From JAXMEB01 sp046348545 (lineage in GTDB: Bacteria > Pseudomonadota > Gammaproteobacteria > Berkiellales > Berkiellaceae): a stretch of DNA of 62,620 nt. The notes beneath the pieces are model-generated. The model was not told where the DNA came from. It did no database searches and saw only the letters and a list, made by a program, of their open reading frames with translations. The DNA lies in assembly GCA_046348545.1 (NCBI GenBank), contig JAXMEB010000008.1:1-62620 (forward strand). The letters run 5' to 3'. The translations under genes and the position numbers were made by a program. Shown here piece after piece: positions 17,746 to 26,799 of this stretch. The stretch's first letter is position 1, and every line of letters starts with the position of its first letter.

Positions 17746-18955
17746 AATATTGTTGTCTCACCAAATCTAGGAGTTGTGATGCGATAGTGACTTTAGATGC
17801 TAAAGGTAACACGCATTGCCCTTTCTCCCAAAGCACCGTTAATGCATTTGTTTCAGCATCAAACCCTACCCCGGGTTCACTGACTATATTCAGTGCAATC
17901 ATATCTAATTGCTTTCGAATTCTTTTTTCTTCTGAAAATTTCAAACCCTTTTCAGTTTCAGCCGCAAAACCAACGCAAAACGGTCTATTTGAAGTTTGTT
18001 TGGAAACGGTTGATAAAATATCGGGTGTCTGCTCCAGGGTCAGTTCCCATTCCGCTTGATTTTGTTTCTTAATCTTCTGGCTTTCTCGGTGAACGGGAGC
18101 ATAATCAGAAACAGCCGCACAACTAATAAAAATATCACAGCCTTGATTTTGTAAGGTTAGTACGGCATCCAACATCTCACTTGCTGTCTCTACGTCAATT
18201 CGTTCTACTGAAAGCGGTGTCTTAAGCTGCACAGGTCCTGCAACTAACTTAACGTTTGCGCCTTGTTTAACGGCAGCTTCTGCTAAAGCAAAACCCATTT
18301 TGCCAGAGCTCCGATTAGATAGAAACCGAACCGGATCGATAGGTTCGCGAGTGGGGCCTGCTGTGATGAGAATATTTAATCCCGCCAAGCGGGATGACGC
18401 TTCTGTTTGAGCAGCAAGATATTCTCTATAAAGCGCCTCGCAAATCGCTTCTGGCTCTAACATACGCCCCAAACCCACTTCACCACAGGCTTGTTCGCCC
18501 CACGCTGGGCCCAACACTTTAACACCGCGTGAAATCAGCACTTGAAGATTGTCTTGCGTTGCTGGATGAGACCACATTTTTGCGTTCATCGCAGGTGCCA
18601 GAACAATAGCTGCGTCAGATGCTAGACAAAGTGTTGATAATAAATCGTCTGCAAGTCCCATTCTCAGCGCAGCAATCCGATTGGCCGTTGCAGGCGCAAT
18701 CAGGATGAGATTGGGCCAACGTGCTAGCTCGATATGATCCATGGCTGCTTTACTTTCAGCATCGAACAAATCAGACCAAACTGGATGACCTGAGACCGCT
18801 TGCAAGGTGAGTGGCGTTACAAAAGCTTCTGCATGCTTTGATAAAACAACTCGAACGTCAGCACCCTCTTTTTTTAGCAATCTAACCAACCCTGGTGTTT
18901 TATAAGCTGCAATGCCGCCTGTGACGCCCAATAAAATTCGAGAAGGGAAACTCAA
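17726..18955 (-). CDS. coaBC: Bifunctional phosphopantothenoylcysteine decarboxylase/synthetase
   Basis: CoaBC carries out two consecutive steps of coenzyme A synthesis. The N-terminal flavoprotein half (CoaC) has GVTGGIAAYK, the substrate motif PAMNAKMW and the catalytic-loop Cys in GEQACGE. The C-terminal half (CoaB) has ITAGPTREPIDPVRF followed by NRSSGKMG. No ATG is available at the expected start. I favour TTG 18955, with GAGG eight bases upstream; TTG 18988 is an alternative. It reads divergently from rpmB. Confidence 0.94.
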   Translation of the reverse strand: MSFPSRILLGVTGGIAAYKTPGLVRLLKKEGADVRVVLSKHAEAFVTPLTLQAVSGHPVWSDLFDAESKAAMDHIELARWPNLILIAPATANRIAALRMGLADDLLSTLCLASDAAIVLAPAMNAKMWSHPATQDNLQVLISRGVKVLGPAWGEQACGEVGLGRMLEPEAICEALYREYLAAQTEASSRLAGLNILITAGPTREPIDPVRFLSNRSSGKMGFALAEAAVKQGANVKLVAGPVQLKTPLSVERIDVETASEMLDAVLTLQNQGCDIFISCAAVSDYAPVHRESQKIKKQNQAEWELTLEQTPDILSTVSKQTSNRPFCVGFAAETEKGLKFSEEKRIRKQLDMIALNIVSEPGVGFDAETNALTVLWEKGQCVLPLASKVTIASQLLDLVRQQYYEKNSA

Positions 18956-19092
18956 AGTCTTAACCTCAAACCTCAAACCACTTCTCAATCAGTCGCCGCC
19001 TTCAGGTAAGCGTGGCGCCTTGCACTGGTTGGAAGATGATATTCACTTTAGAAAGGACTCTAGCATGAACTATCCTGACAAAGCCATTCTGA

Positions 19093-19121
19093 TTGCAAGA
19101 AAGGCGAATTCCTGGTATAAA
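19093..19121 (+). promoter_or_regulatory. Sigma-70 promoter of rpmB-rpmG
   Basis: TTGCAA (19093-19098) and TATAAA (19116-19121) are separated by exactly 17 bp. Transcription would begin near 19128, about 24 bases before the rpmB start and just ahead of its strong AAGGAGGGG ribosome site. Confidence 0.6.
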
Positions 19122-19151
19122 GGCGAGCTTAAGTCTAAAAGGAGGGGAAGC

Positions 19152-19388
19152 ATGAGCAGACACTGCATGATTACTGCTAAAAAATCAACCCGTGGCAACA
19201 ATGTTGCTCACTGTAACAAAAAAGTACGTCGTAACTTCCGTGCGAACATCCGCTGGAAACGCTTTTGGCTCGAGAGTGAAAAACGCTGGGTAAGAATTCG
19301 CGTTTCTTCAAAGGGCATGCGCATCATTGACAAATATGGCATTGACGCGATGATGTCTAAACTTAAGCTTACTGACTCAATTAACTAA
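19152..19388 (+). CDS. rpmB: 50S ribosomal protein L28
   Basis: L28 is a small basic protein of the large ribosomal subunit. The 78-residue product starts MSRHCMITAKK at 19152, with an AAGGAGGGG ribosome site just upstream. GNNVAHCNKKVRRNFRANI is the family signature. The frame is open further upstream, but only this ATG has a ribosome site and the right length. rpmG follows 11 bp later, giving the usual rpmB-rpmG pair. Confidence 0.96.
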   Translation: MSRHCMITAKKSTRGNNVAHCNKKVRRNFRANIRWKRFWLESEKRWVRIRVSSKGMRIIDKYGIDAMMSKLKLTDSIN

Positions 19389-19399
19389 GGTGTTATACC

Positions 19400-19558
19400 A
19401 TGGCATCTGATGCAATTAAAATTATACTTCGCTCTTCAGAATCCGCTTACTTCTATACCAAAATGAAAAATAAGCGAAACAAAGAGAAAATCAAACTCAA
19501 GAAATACGACCCTGTTGTTAAGAAACACGTTGAGTTTGTCGAAGAAAAAATGAAGTAA
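19400..19558 (+). CDS. rpmG: 50S ribosomal protein L33
   Basis: A 52-codon frame begins MASDAIKIILRSSES and contains YFYTKMKNKRNKEKIKLKKY and DPVVKKHVEF, the L33 signature. It lacks the CxxC pairs of zinc-binding L33, as is normal in gammaproteobacteria. A perfect terminator follows 24 bp after the stop, closing the rpmB-rpmG operon. Confidence 0.95.
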   Translation: MASDAIKIILRSSESAYFYTKMKNKRNKEKIKLKKYDPVVKKHVEFVEEKMK

Positions 19559-19582
19559 TTTCTTACTGAAACCTTCTCCTTC

Positions 19583-19613
19583 AAAAAAACCCGGGTATAT
19601 CCCGGGTTTTTTT
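19583..19613 (+). terminator. Intrinsic terminator of rpmB-rpmG
   Basis: AAAAAAACCCGGG and CCCGGGTTTTTTT are perfect 13-bp arms around TATAT. The seven Ts make it effective on the plus strand, and the A-run makes it symmetrical. Confidence 0.95.
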
Positions 19614-19626
19614 ATTCTTAGATATA

Positions 19627-19751
19627 TGCTCACAGCGAATGATTTTTAGGCGAGGCGGCAAACTCTCGAGCGACAGGAGTGTATATAAAATACATGACTG
19701 TTGCGAGATGAGCGCCGCCAACAAAGCCTAAAATTCAGTCGCGAAGAGCAT
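19627..19751 (-). mobile_element. RepA-related element, divergent subfamily with GCTC ends
   Basis: It has the same plan as the 124-bp RepA copies (including GGAGTGTA-TAAAATACATGACTG in the core) but both ends read ATGCTC instead of ATACCC, and both inner flanks read AGGC instead of CGGG. The terminal arms thus changed together and still pair. It ends 8 bp short of the desaturase stop codon. It fills most of the gap between the rpmG terminator and that gene. Confidence 0.7.
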
Positions 19752-19759
19752 CAAGACAC

Positions 19760-20929
19760 TCACGACGCTAGAGTATACCCCTGAAGATAACTAGCAAATT
19801 CCCTTAAAGATTTCACTCCCGTCGCCTCAGCCTCTTGACACCACTTTTGAAGGGCTTCAAGAAGCTCTTTTTGGGTTGCCGTACTCTCAGCCCAAATCGC
19901 ACACAAGCGCTCGCGATACTCATAAACTTGATTCAAACGAACGTTATGCGCCACAAATCCTGCCAATGATTGCTTGACTGGCGCATCTAGCGTAGAAGGC
20001 TCTTTGATGAGGCACTGCTTCATACGATCCCACAGCGAAAAATCTTGTGGATTCACCTTTTCTTTTTCCTGTTTAAACACCGGCATTAAAACATCTTTGG
20101 TGTAACAAGACATGACTTGAAATCGATTGTTAATAACCGCCTTCAACGTGTCAATATCAAGGCACTTACCTGGAATAAATTTTACTTGGGGAGCGACTCG
20201 CTTAATCTTTGCCAAACCTAACCATCGAAATAGCGTAATAAACCCCCAACCAATATCAAATTCCCACCATTTTACAGAGAATTTGGCTGATGTCGGGTAA
20301 GTATGATGATTATTGTGAAGCTCTTCACCGCCAATAAAAAATGCAAATGGTGTTAAATTAGTTGATGCATCAGGGCATTGAAAATTACGATACCCCCAAT
20401 AATGAGCAACCCCGTTGACCACACCCGCGGCGAAAAAAGGGATCCATGACATTTGAATCGCCCAGAGCGCGAGCCCAGGCACACCAAAAAACATGAGATA
20501 AAGCGCCATTAAAATATAAATACCCTTACTGCTCAGCGGTGCGTAGATCTTACGCTCCAGCCAATCGTCTGGGGTGCCTGTACCATAGCGTGCGAGCGTT
20601 TCTGCGTTCGCAGCTTCTCGACGATAGAGCTCTGCACCTTGCCAAAGAACTTTAGAGAGCCCAAATACCTGTGGACTATGTGGGTCCTCAGGTGTTTCAC
20701 ACTTGGCATGATGTTTACGATGAATAGAAACCCATGCTTTGGTCACCATGCCGGTGGTTAACCATAACCACAACCTGAAAAAATGCATCAAAATAGGGTG
20801 CAAGTCTAAAGCACGGTGCGCTTGTGAGCGATGTAAAAAAACAGTCACGGTTAAAATCGTAATCTGTGTTGTCCCTAAGATAAACAATACATAACCCCAC
20901 CAGGGGAGATTTAGTAAGCCGTAAAACAT
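19760..20929 (-). CDS. Acyl-CoA delta-9 fatty-acid desaturase
   Basis: This integral-membrane di-iron enzyme would introduce a double bond into acyl chains. The three histidine boxes are complete: HRSQAH, HRKHH and HNNHH. Four or so membrane helices lie around them, and a soluble C-terminal region of about 130 residues follows; the total of 389 residues is close to that of Pseudomonas DesB-type acyl-CoA desaturases. ATG 20929 has AGGA five bases upstream; ATG 20947 has none. A perfect 12-bp palindrome lies in the leader and may be an operator. Confidence 0.9.
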   Translation of the reverse strand: MFYGLLNLPWWGYVLFILGTTQITILTVTVFLHRSQAHRALDLHPILMHFFRLWLWLTTGMVTKAWVSIHRKHHAKCETPEDPHSPQVFGLSKVLWQGAELYRREAANAETLARYGTGTPDDWLERKIYAPLSSKGIYILMALYLMFFGVPGLALWAIQMSWIPFFAAGVVNGVAHYWGYRNFQCPDASTNLTPFAFFIGGEELHNNHHTYPTSAKFSVKWWEFDIGWGFITLFRWLGLAKIKRVAPQVKFIPGKCLDIDTLKAVINNRFQVMSCYTKDVLMPVFKQEKEKVNPQDFSLWDRMKQCLIKEPSTLDAPVKQSLAGFVAHNVRLNQVYEYRERLCAIWAESTATQKELLEALQKWCQEAEATGVKSLREFASYLQGYTLAS

Positions 20930-20954
20930 ATTATTCCTGTCTTTCATTGATGCG

Positions 20955-20966
20955 GTGCATATGCAC
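20955..20966. promoter_or_regulatory. Palindrome in the desaturase leader, possible operator
   Basis: GTGCATATGCAC is a perfect inverted repeat, extended by GC on each side with one mismatched pair between. It lies 26 bp upstream of the desaturase ATG and about 25 bp downstream of a TATAAT on the minus strand (20991-20996), where a repressor would block transcription. Desaturase genes in Pseudomonas are controlled by the TetR-type repressor DesT; whether a relative binds here is unknown. Confidence 0.4.
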
Positions 20967-21133
20967 TGCTTGGTTTAAAATAGCAAAATCATTATACATT
21001 AATCATCTTCAATGCGTACGCACCATCTGATAAGCGATGAAATGCATGCAGGGCACTTACACGTTTTTTGTTGCACTTTTTTGAACGCATGACTGCCTAA
21101 AAAGTCTAACCAGTACCGATTAAGAAAGAGAGG

Positions 21134-23899
21134 ATGATTGGTACTATGACAGCCACAGAAGACCTAGTTAACCAGCTTAATGAGAAAAAATATGATGTTG
21201 ATCAAGACCTGATCAAAAAAATTATCGAAGAATGGTCAATGCGTGGTTCAAACGCCGAACCATTCATCCAGTTCTTCGCAGATAATGAGACGGGCTTAGA
21301 CGATTTTGGTAAGAATTTCTTATGTTCAAACAAAATATCTGGGGCCTCAAAAGCACAGATATTTAATAAATTATACGAAAACTGTTTACTTCCAGCAGAG
21401 AGCTTGAAATGGTTCCACAAAATTTTAGAAACTTCAGATGCAACTGACAGGATTGATTTTATTACAATGCTTCAATGTGAGAATCCAAAATGCATTATAG
21501 ACATATTCACAGATACCAAAGAAAGAAATAGAACCCGTCGAAGAGAAAATGCTGATGCCGCTTTCGAAGACACCCTTAAGAAATATATAGATTCTGAAAT
21601 CCTAAACCTAGACTTAACAAACGAGGCGAAATTAAATATCTTGTTAGCCTGCACTAAGCGATCAGGAGAAGTGTTATTTAACAGAATCTTTGCAATTATA
21701 TGTGAAAAGATAAACAATCCCAACATTGAGATTCAAGAAAAAGTCAATATACTTAAAAAATTAATCTGCGATAATGATTTTAGGAAAAAATTAGAATCAT
21801 TTAATGAGTACAAACACTCCCCTTCTTACAATCAACTCTTCATGTTTTTCATAGAAAATTCAAAAGAGTTAGTCAGCTCCAGCTCCACATCGGAAACAAA
21901 AGACTTTTTTAATGAGATTGCTAAACATGTTTTTAGATCAGACAACAAAGATTTCTTATCAAATCTAGACATTGACAAGATTGAAACGAATGACATTCTA
22001 TTAGAAATGATGAGTGTAGCAACAGCTAAGGCGATGCTGAACTCATATCAAACCATTTTGAACCCAAAATCAAAAAAAGAAACAATTCTGTCCTTAGCAC
22101 TAGCAACGGCTTATCTTGAAAATTCCGATATATTTCATGAATTTATTTATATTGGGGCTAAAGGAAACCAAATTAAGGAACCACAAAATACCAAACCCAC
22201 TCCTAACATAAGCGTCATTTACAACAATGAAGAACACTTTGTCACAAAAAATATTGAACCAAACTATATCCTCGGAAATCCCTTACAACTAGCAAACCAA
22301 CAAAAAACCCCCATAGGATACAATATTCACCTTCCTCAAGGTGTAGTTAAAGAGATTGTTGTCAATGTTTACGGGGGCTACGAGGCTCAGGACTTACACA
22401 TAAAAGCATTTCGGCCTGGCGTTTTAACAGACATGGACAAACAACTCCTTTCAAATGGGATTGGCGTGGTCTATCTAAATTTGAATGATTTAGTCGAATT
22501 AAATGTATTCCAATGTGACATGCCAGAAGATATACATGCAAGGCTTCACGAATCCATTAATAAATTTTATGAGACCATTAAGGCAAAGCCTGAAAGCTTA
22601 GATCCCAGACTAAGCAAGATAAAAGGAGCAAAACTATATTTGCATGGCGCAAGCTTTGGCGGCAGGACAGCGGTTCGTCATGCTGAGCTATACCCCCGCA
22701 CATTTGACGGCTATATTTCCCACGATGGATGGATGGATATGGAGAAAGCGATTCAGTCATCCTCTATTTTAACTGGAGGACCTCGTACAGGCATGAAATG
22801 GTTGGATCCTGCTTCCCCAGAACATTTGAAAAAATTATCTGATCCAGTTTTAATAATGCAGAACCTAGACGATAACAATCTTAATGCAAAGATCGCTTTT
22901 AGGTTTATCAATAAGGCTAAAAAGTTAGGTAAAGCAAATTTAATTAAATTGCATCTTGAAAAAATAGGTAATCCCATTCCAGGGCGTGATGATATGTATA
23001 ATAAGGGACATTATGCTCCAAGCAGGGATGCGCCAGGATTTGGAACCTATACCAAAGCACTCACCGCTTTTATTCAGGAAAAGAATGTTGCAACTCCAGA
23101 CCAAACGTTGAAAAAATCGTATAAAAATAGAAAAATTGCAAATAGATTTTACATTAAAAGTACAGTATTAAAGCGCTTTATTGCTGAATCAATGCTGACC
23201 TACACCCATAATCGTCATAATCTGGGAGATTTAAAACATGAAGCAATTTGGAAAACACATTATGAACCAAAAGCCAATTCAGAATTTTTCGTATCTAAAT
23301 TGTTATCTGATCAAACTCAACTCTCCGATGAAATAAAGCGTTTCAAAGATAATAATTTATTGACAGATGAAACCATTAAAGCAGTACTAAAAAAAGAGCT
23401 TCCTCTCTTTATATCTTTTTTTTCAGAATATAACTCAATTGTCATTCCTGAAAATATCGACATAAACGACTTAATTGAAAACAGATCTTTAATTAAAGCC
23501 GTGAGAGAGACTTTTTTTGGTTTAGGCTCTCCTGCAATGCAAAACTCTGATTACAAAGAAAATCATTGTTCTAAATTATTAAATGCGCTGTATCAGACAA
23601 ATCCTCGCCTTTTGCCAGATCTGGAGTCTAAATATCTAGACTATCAAAGCACAATTAATTCATTCAAAGACAAAATGATAGAGACTGCAGAACGATTCGA
23701 AAAGCTTAAATTAAAGGCACTTCATGAAAAAAGTCATAACCAATTTATGAAAAATTTAAATACTGCATCTGAAGAAACTACAAAACTTGTTCTCTTAGCT
23801 TCAGAAGAAGTTATCAATCCTAAAAAATCTTCTGAAACGCTACCTAAATCAGAAATCTCAAAACCACCTGAACCTTCGTCAAAGCTTAAAAAAAGGTAA
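21134..23899 (+). CDS. 921-residue protein with a central alpha/beta-hydrolase domain
   Basis: I do not recognise the whole protein. Residues 1-390 and 660-921 look helical and highly charged, without signal peptide or membrane segment. Residues of about 395-650 form an alpha/beta-hydrolase (prolyl-oligopeptidase-like) domain with a full catalytic set: nucleophile elbow GASFGG (Ser507), acid in NLDDNN (Asp579/580) and His626 in NKGHY. The substrate is unknown. The tail is Pro/Ser/Lys-rich (PPEPSSKLKKR). Size, solitary placement and orphan flanks suggest a host-directed effector, but that is inference. The start could also be ATG 21146; neither has a convincing ribosome site. The stop codon lies at the edge of a RepB target duplication. 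Confidence 0.65.
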   Translation: MIGTMTATEDLVNQLNEKKYDVDQDLIKKIIEEWSMRGSNAEPFIQFFADNETGLDDFGKNFLCSNKISGASKAQIFNKLYENCLLPAESLKWFHKILETSDATDRIDFITMLQCENPKCIIDIFTDTKERNRTRRRENADAAFEDTLKKYIDSEILNLDLTNEAKLNILLACTKRSGEVLFNRIFAIICEKINNPNIEIQEKVNILKKLICDNDFRKKLESFNEYKHSPSYNQLFMFFIENSKELVSSSSTSETKDFFNEIAKHVFRSDNKDFLSNLDIDKIETNDILLEMMSVATAKAMLNSYQTILNPKSKKETILSLALATAYLENSDIFHEFIYIGAKGNQIKEPQNTKPTPNISVIYNNEEHFVTKNIEPNYILGNPLQLANQQKTPIGYNIHLPQGVVKEIVVNVYGGYEAQDLHIKAFRPGVLTDMDKQLLSNGIGVVYLNLNDLVELNVFQCDMPEDIHARLHESINKFYETIKAKPESLDPRLSKIKGAKLYLHGASFGGRTAVRHAELYPRTFDGYISHDGWMDMEKAIQSSSILTGGPRTGMKWLDPASPEHLKKLSDPVLIMQNLDDNNLNAKIAFRFINKAKKLGKANLIKLHLEKIGNPIPGRDDMYNKGHYAPSRDAPGFGTYTKALTAFIQEKNVATPDQTLKKSYKNRKIANRFYIKSTVLKRFIAESMLTYTHNRHNLGDLKHEAIWKTHYEPKANSEFFVSKLLSDQTQLSDEIKRFKDNNLLTDETIKAVLKKELPLFISFFSEYNSIVIPENIDINDLIENRSLIKAVRETFFGLGSPAMQNSDYKENHCSKLLNALYQTNPRLLPDLESKYLDYQSTINSFKDKMIETAERFEKLKLKALHEKSHNQFMKNLNTASEETTKLVLLASEEVINPKKSSETLPKSEISKPPEPSSKLKKR

Positions 23900-23903
23900 T
23901 TAT

Positions 23904-24174
23904 AACCTCCGTTCGGAGTTTTTGAAGACAGGGTTGCTTTGTAATGCGTCATTCCGCACAGCGATAAGCGCACGAAGTGCGCAACGTGTGATGCGGAATC
24001 TATTATTCACGCGGCATTGGCCGCTTATGCGACTCAGCCTTTAAAAATATCAGCAATCAAATTATTAGCTGAGATTTTATAAAATTCTGGATCCCGCATC
24101 AGACGCTACACACTTCCTGTGATGACCGCTGTGCCGGATGACGATAGTTCCCAAAAAACCCCGAACTGGGGTTA
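23904..24174 (+). mobile_element. RepB element, full length (271 bp)
   Basis: The ends AACCTCCGTTCGGAGTTTTT and, inverted, AACCCCAGTTCGGGGTTTTT are imperfect terminal repeats. ATTAT is duplicated on both sides (23899-23903, 24175-24179). Inside are two large dyads, bounded by ATTCCGCA/TGCGGAAT and by ATCCCGCA/CCGGAT. It has landed on the stop codon of the 921-residue gene: the TAA shares a base with the target duplication. No coding capacity is evident. Confidence 0.8.
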
Positions 24175-24178
24175 ATTA

Positions 24179-24236
24179 TATGGACAACAAATGATTTTTC
24201 CGCGACCCGCCTACGTTCTTCGAACTTCGAAGGGTA
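24179..24236 (+). repeat. Degenerate RepA fragment next to RepB
   Basis: GGACAACAAATGATTTTTCC matches one RepA end and GAAGGGTATA matches the other, but only about 58 bp remain, so this is a decayed or internally deleted copy. Beyond it, 24237-24298 holds no gene I can support. Confidence 0.5.
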
Positions 24237-24298
24237 TAGATCCCGCGACCATCCAGCGGCAAGTCCTAGTAAGATGCGCAACCTAATATCAACAAACT

Positions 24299-24979
24299 CT
24301 AATCATTCATGAGTTCAGAAAGCGTCTTAAATTGATACCCTTGAGATTGAAGCGTGTTGATCAGCTTTTCTGTTGCAATCACAGTTTGTTGTCGCCGCTT
24401 GCCTCCGTCATGCAAGGTGATAATCAAACCAGGGCGCATCCTCACCATCACATTCTGAACGATTTGATCAGATGAAATTTTCGTCCAGTCTTGGGGCAAA
24501 AAATCAAATAACACATGCTTTTTATCAAGCTGATTAACCGCAGTTGCTATATTTTCTGTATTGATGCCAAAAGGACCTCTAAATGGGATTGGTTTCTGAT
24601 ACCCTGCCTTTCGAATGACGACATCCGTTGATTCAATGCTTTTCTTAACTTTGTCAACCGACCAATGCTTCATGAAATCATGGTTCCAGGAATGATTCCC
24701 AATATCATGTCCCTTAGTCATAATTTGCTTGAGTAGCTCTGGATGCGCTTTAGCAGAAGAACCAATGACAAAAAAAGTCGCTTTAACTTTATATTTATCC
24801 AGAACATCTAAAATTTCTTGGGTATAGGGGATATCTGGACCATCATCAAACGTTAAGGCCACCACTTTCTCTTGAGTTTTGAATTGGCGAATGGGCTGGC
24901 CTGGATCTTTAGCAGCCTGTATAGACATCGAGAAACAGGCTAGAGCCGTCGCAAATATTAACATTGAAACTCGAAACAT
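24299..24979 (-). CDS. Exported polysaccharide deacetylase (NodB domain)
   Basis: This metal-dependent enzyme would remove acetyl (or similar) groups from a polysaccharide or peptidoglycan in the periplasm. A signal peptide of about 22 residues precedes a NodB domain with TFDDGPDIP (catalytic Asp and metal Asp), the His pair in GNHSWNH, RGPFG in place of the usual RxPYG, and LHDGG. It is complete at 226 residues. It is 43 bp downstream of coaD on the same strand. The substrate is not known. Confidence 0.85.
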   Translation of the reverse strand: MFRVSMLIFATALACFSMSIQAAKDPGQPIRQFKTQEKVVALTFDDGPDIPYTQEILDVLDKYKVKATFFVIGSSAKAHPELLKQIMTKGHDIGNHSWNHDFMKHWSVDKVKKSIESTDVVIRKAGYQKPIPFRGPFGINTENIATAVNQLDKKHVLFDFLPQDWTKISSDQIVQNVMVRMRPGLIITLHDGGKRRQQTVIATEKLINTLQSQGYQFKTLSELMND

Positions 24980-25022
24980 GAGATCTCTCCTACATTTTAT
25001 TATCTAAAATATAGGACAGAGA

Positions 25023-25508
25023 TTATTTATTCGCGAATTTCTGCTTCAGAGCCATGGCAATCGGGGCCGGCACAAAAGGAGTAATATTTCCGCCCAACAT
25101 TGCAATTTCACGGACTAACGAAGAAGAAATAAAACTGTGTTTTTCATCGGGTGTTAAGAAAACGGTTTCGATCTCAGCGCTAAGCTGGCGATTCATATTG
25201 GCAAGTTGAAATTCGTATTCAAAATCAGATACCGCTCTCAGCCCTCTCATCACCGCCTGTGCATTTTTCTCTTTAGCAAAATCAATCAACAAATTCTTAA
25301 AACCACAAACCTCAACTTGCGGTAAATGTTTTAAAACCGCTTGAGACAAAGAAACCCGTTCCTCTAAACTAAAAAGCGGCTCTTTACGTACATTTACAGC
25401 AATAGCAACCACGACCCGCTTAAACAGTTTTGTTGCCCTTTCAATTAAATCAACATGTCCATTCGTAATAGGATCAAACGTACCCGGAAAAATAACTGTC
25501 TTTGCCAT
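25023..25508 (-). CDS. coaD: Phosphopantetheine adenylyltransferase
   Basis: CoaD transfers AMP from ATP to 4'-phosphopantetheine, the penultimate step of coenzyme A synthesis. The nucleotidyltransferase signature GTFDPITNGH is at residues 8-17 and the second motif ISSSLVREI near residue 128. The length (161) is typical. Together with coaBC in this window it shows most of the CoA branch after pantothenate. Confidence 0.97.
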   Translation of the reverse strand: MAKTVIFPGTFDPITNGHVDLIERATKLFKRVVVAIAVNVRKEPLFSLEERVSLSQAVLKHLPQVEVCGFKNLLIDFAKEKNAQAVMRGLRAVSDFEYEFQLANMNRQLSAEIETVFLTPDEKHSFISSSLVREIAMLGGNITPFVPAPIAMALKQKFANK

Positions 25509-25561
25509 ATACTCTTCCCACTTTTAATTTATGCTGAATTCAAAATCTTTCGCTGTGAGTA

Positions 25562-25675
25562 TACCCTTCACAACTGAATTTTCCGGGTTTGCTTGTCCGT
25601 CCAACGCGTCCGCTCGAAGTTCGAATAACCCAGGCGGAAGCTTGTAAGAACCCGAAAAATCATCTGTTGTGGGTA
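25562..25675 (+). mobile_element. RepA element, 114 bp, with a different core
   Basis: Both conserved ends are present (TACCCTTCACAACTGAATTT and, inverted, TACCCACAACAGATGATTTT) with TA flanks. The middle, however, reads through a different inverted repeat (TGTCCGTCC... CGAAGTTCG) unrelated to the 124-bp core. The element fills the gap between coaD and hemE and ends about 8 bp from the hemE stop. Confidence 0.75.
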
Positions 25676-25683
25676 TATGCTCA

Positions 25684-26751
25684 TCACTTATGATATGCCG
25701 GGCTGACACTGCGAACGGTTTCTATTAAGGCTTCAACATTTTCTATGGGCGTTTCAGGATAAATCCCATGACCCAAATTGAAAATATGCCCACTGCCTGT
25801 ACCATAGGCCTTGAGCAAAGCAGAGGCTTCCTGACTCACAACTTCAGGAGATGAAAGCAAAATAGCCGGATCTAAATTGCCCTGCAACGCCACCCGTTCA
25901 CCAACACGCTCACGAGCCAATGAGATATCGCAAGTCCAATCTAATCCCAACGCATCACAGCCTGTGTCCGCCATCGCTTCTAAAAATAAACCACTATTTT
26001 TACTAAACAAGATAATGGGTGTATCTCTCGTTACTGGATCTGCTTTTAAAGCAGAAACAATAGAAGCCATATAATTTAATGAGAATTCATGATAACGTGG
26101 CTCACCAAGCAATCCACCCCAAGTATCAAATATCATCAACGCATCAGCGCCATGTTGTACCTGCGCTTTTAAGTACAGAACGCTAGATTGCCGCAACTTA
26201 TTGAGCAATACGTGTAACGCTTTGGGATTTTGATAAATCAGAGCTCGAATTTTAGAGAATTGTTTCGTGCTTTTACCTTCTACAATATAAGTCGCAACTG
26301 TCCACGGACTGCCACAAAAACCAATGACGGGCACTTTGCCTTTCAACTCATGTTTCACCATCGCCATGGTTTGCAATACATAACCCAAGCTTTCTTCTGG
26401 ATCTGGCACAGGTAAATTCCCATACTCCGAAGGATCTGGGATTTTTGAAAACTGTGGCCCGTGATCTGCGACAAAATGAAGCCCCAATCCCATCGCTTCT
26501 GGAATAACTAAGATATCAGAAAAAATAATGGCAGCATCTAGTTGGAAGCGATTAATCGGTTGCAAAGTCACTTCACAGGCCAACTCAGGAGTTTGACATA
26601 ACTCCAAAAAACCACCCACACGAGAACGCAAAGCCCGATATTCTGGCAAATAACGCCCGGCTTGGCGCATCATCCAGATCGGAGTGCGAGACGTATTTTG
26701 TCTTTTTAGTGTGTTCAGAAACAGCGAAGACGTGGTCAAATTTGAATTCAT
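25684..26751 (-). CDS. hemE: Uroporphyrinogen decarboxylase
   Basis: HemE removes four carboxyl groups from uroporphyrinogen III to give coproporphyrinogen III in haem synthesis. The N-terminal signature PIWMMRQAGRYLPEYR and the second signature GFCGSPWTVATYI-type segment are intact, as is the C-terminal FNLGHGI. Length (355) is normal. It lies downstream of the aroB cluster with a 48-bp gap to the small gene before it. Confidence 0.97.
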   Translation of the reverse strand: MNSNLTTSSLFLNTLKRQNTSRTPIWMMRQAGRYLPEYRALRSRVGGFLELCQTPELACEVTLQPINRFQLDAAIIFSDILVIPEAMGLGLHFVADHGPQFSKIPDPSEYGNLPVPDPEESLGYVLQTMAMVKHELKGKVPVIGFCGSPWTVATYIVEGKSTKQFSKIRALIYQNPKALHVLLNKLRQSSVLYLKAQVQHGADALMIFDTWGGLLGEPRYHEFSLNYMASIVSALKADPVTRDTPIILFSKNSGLFLEAMADTGCDALGLDWTCDISLARERVGERVALQGNLDPAILLSSPEVVSQEASALLKAYGTGSGHIFNLGHGIYPETPIENVEALIETVRSVSPAYHK

Positions 26752-26799
26752 GGTAGCCTGATATCGAGCAAAAAAAGTATCCTACTTATTTTGACCTCG

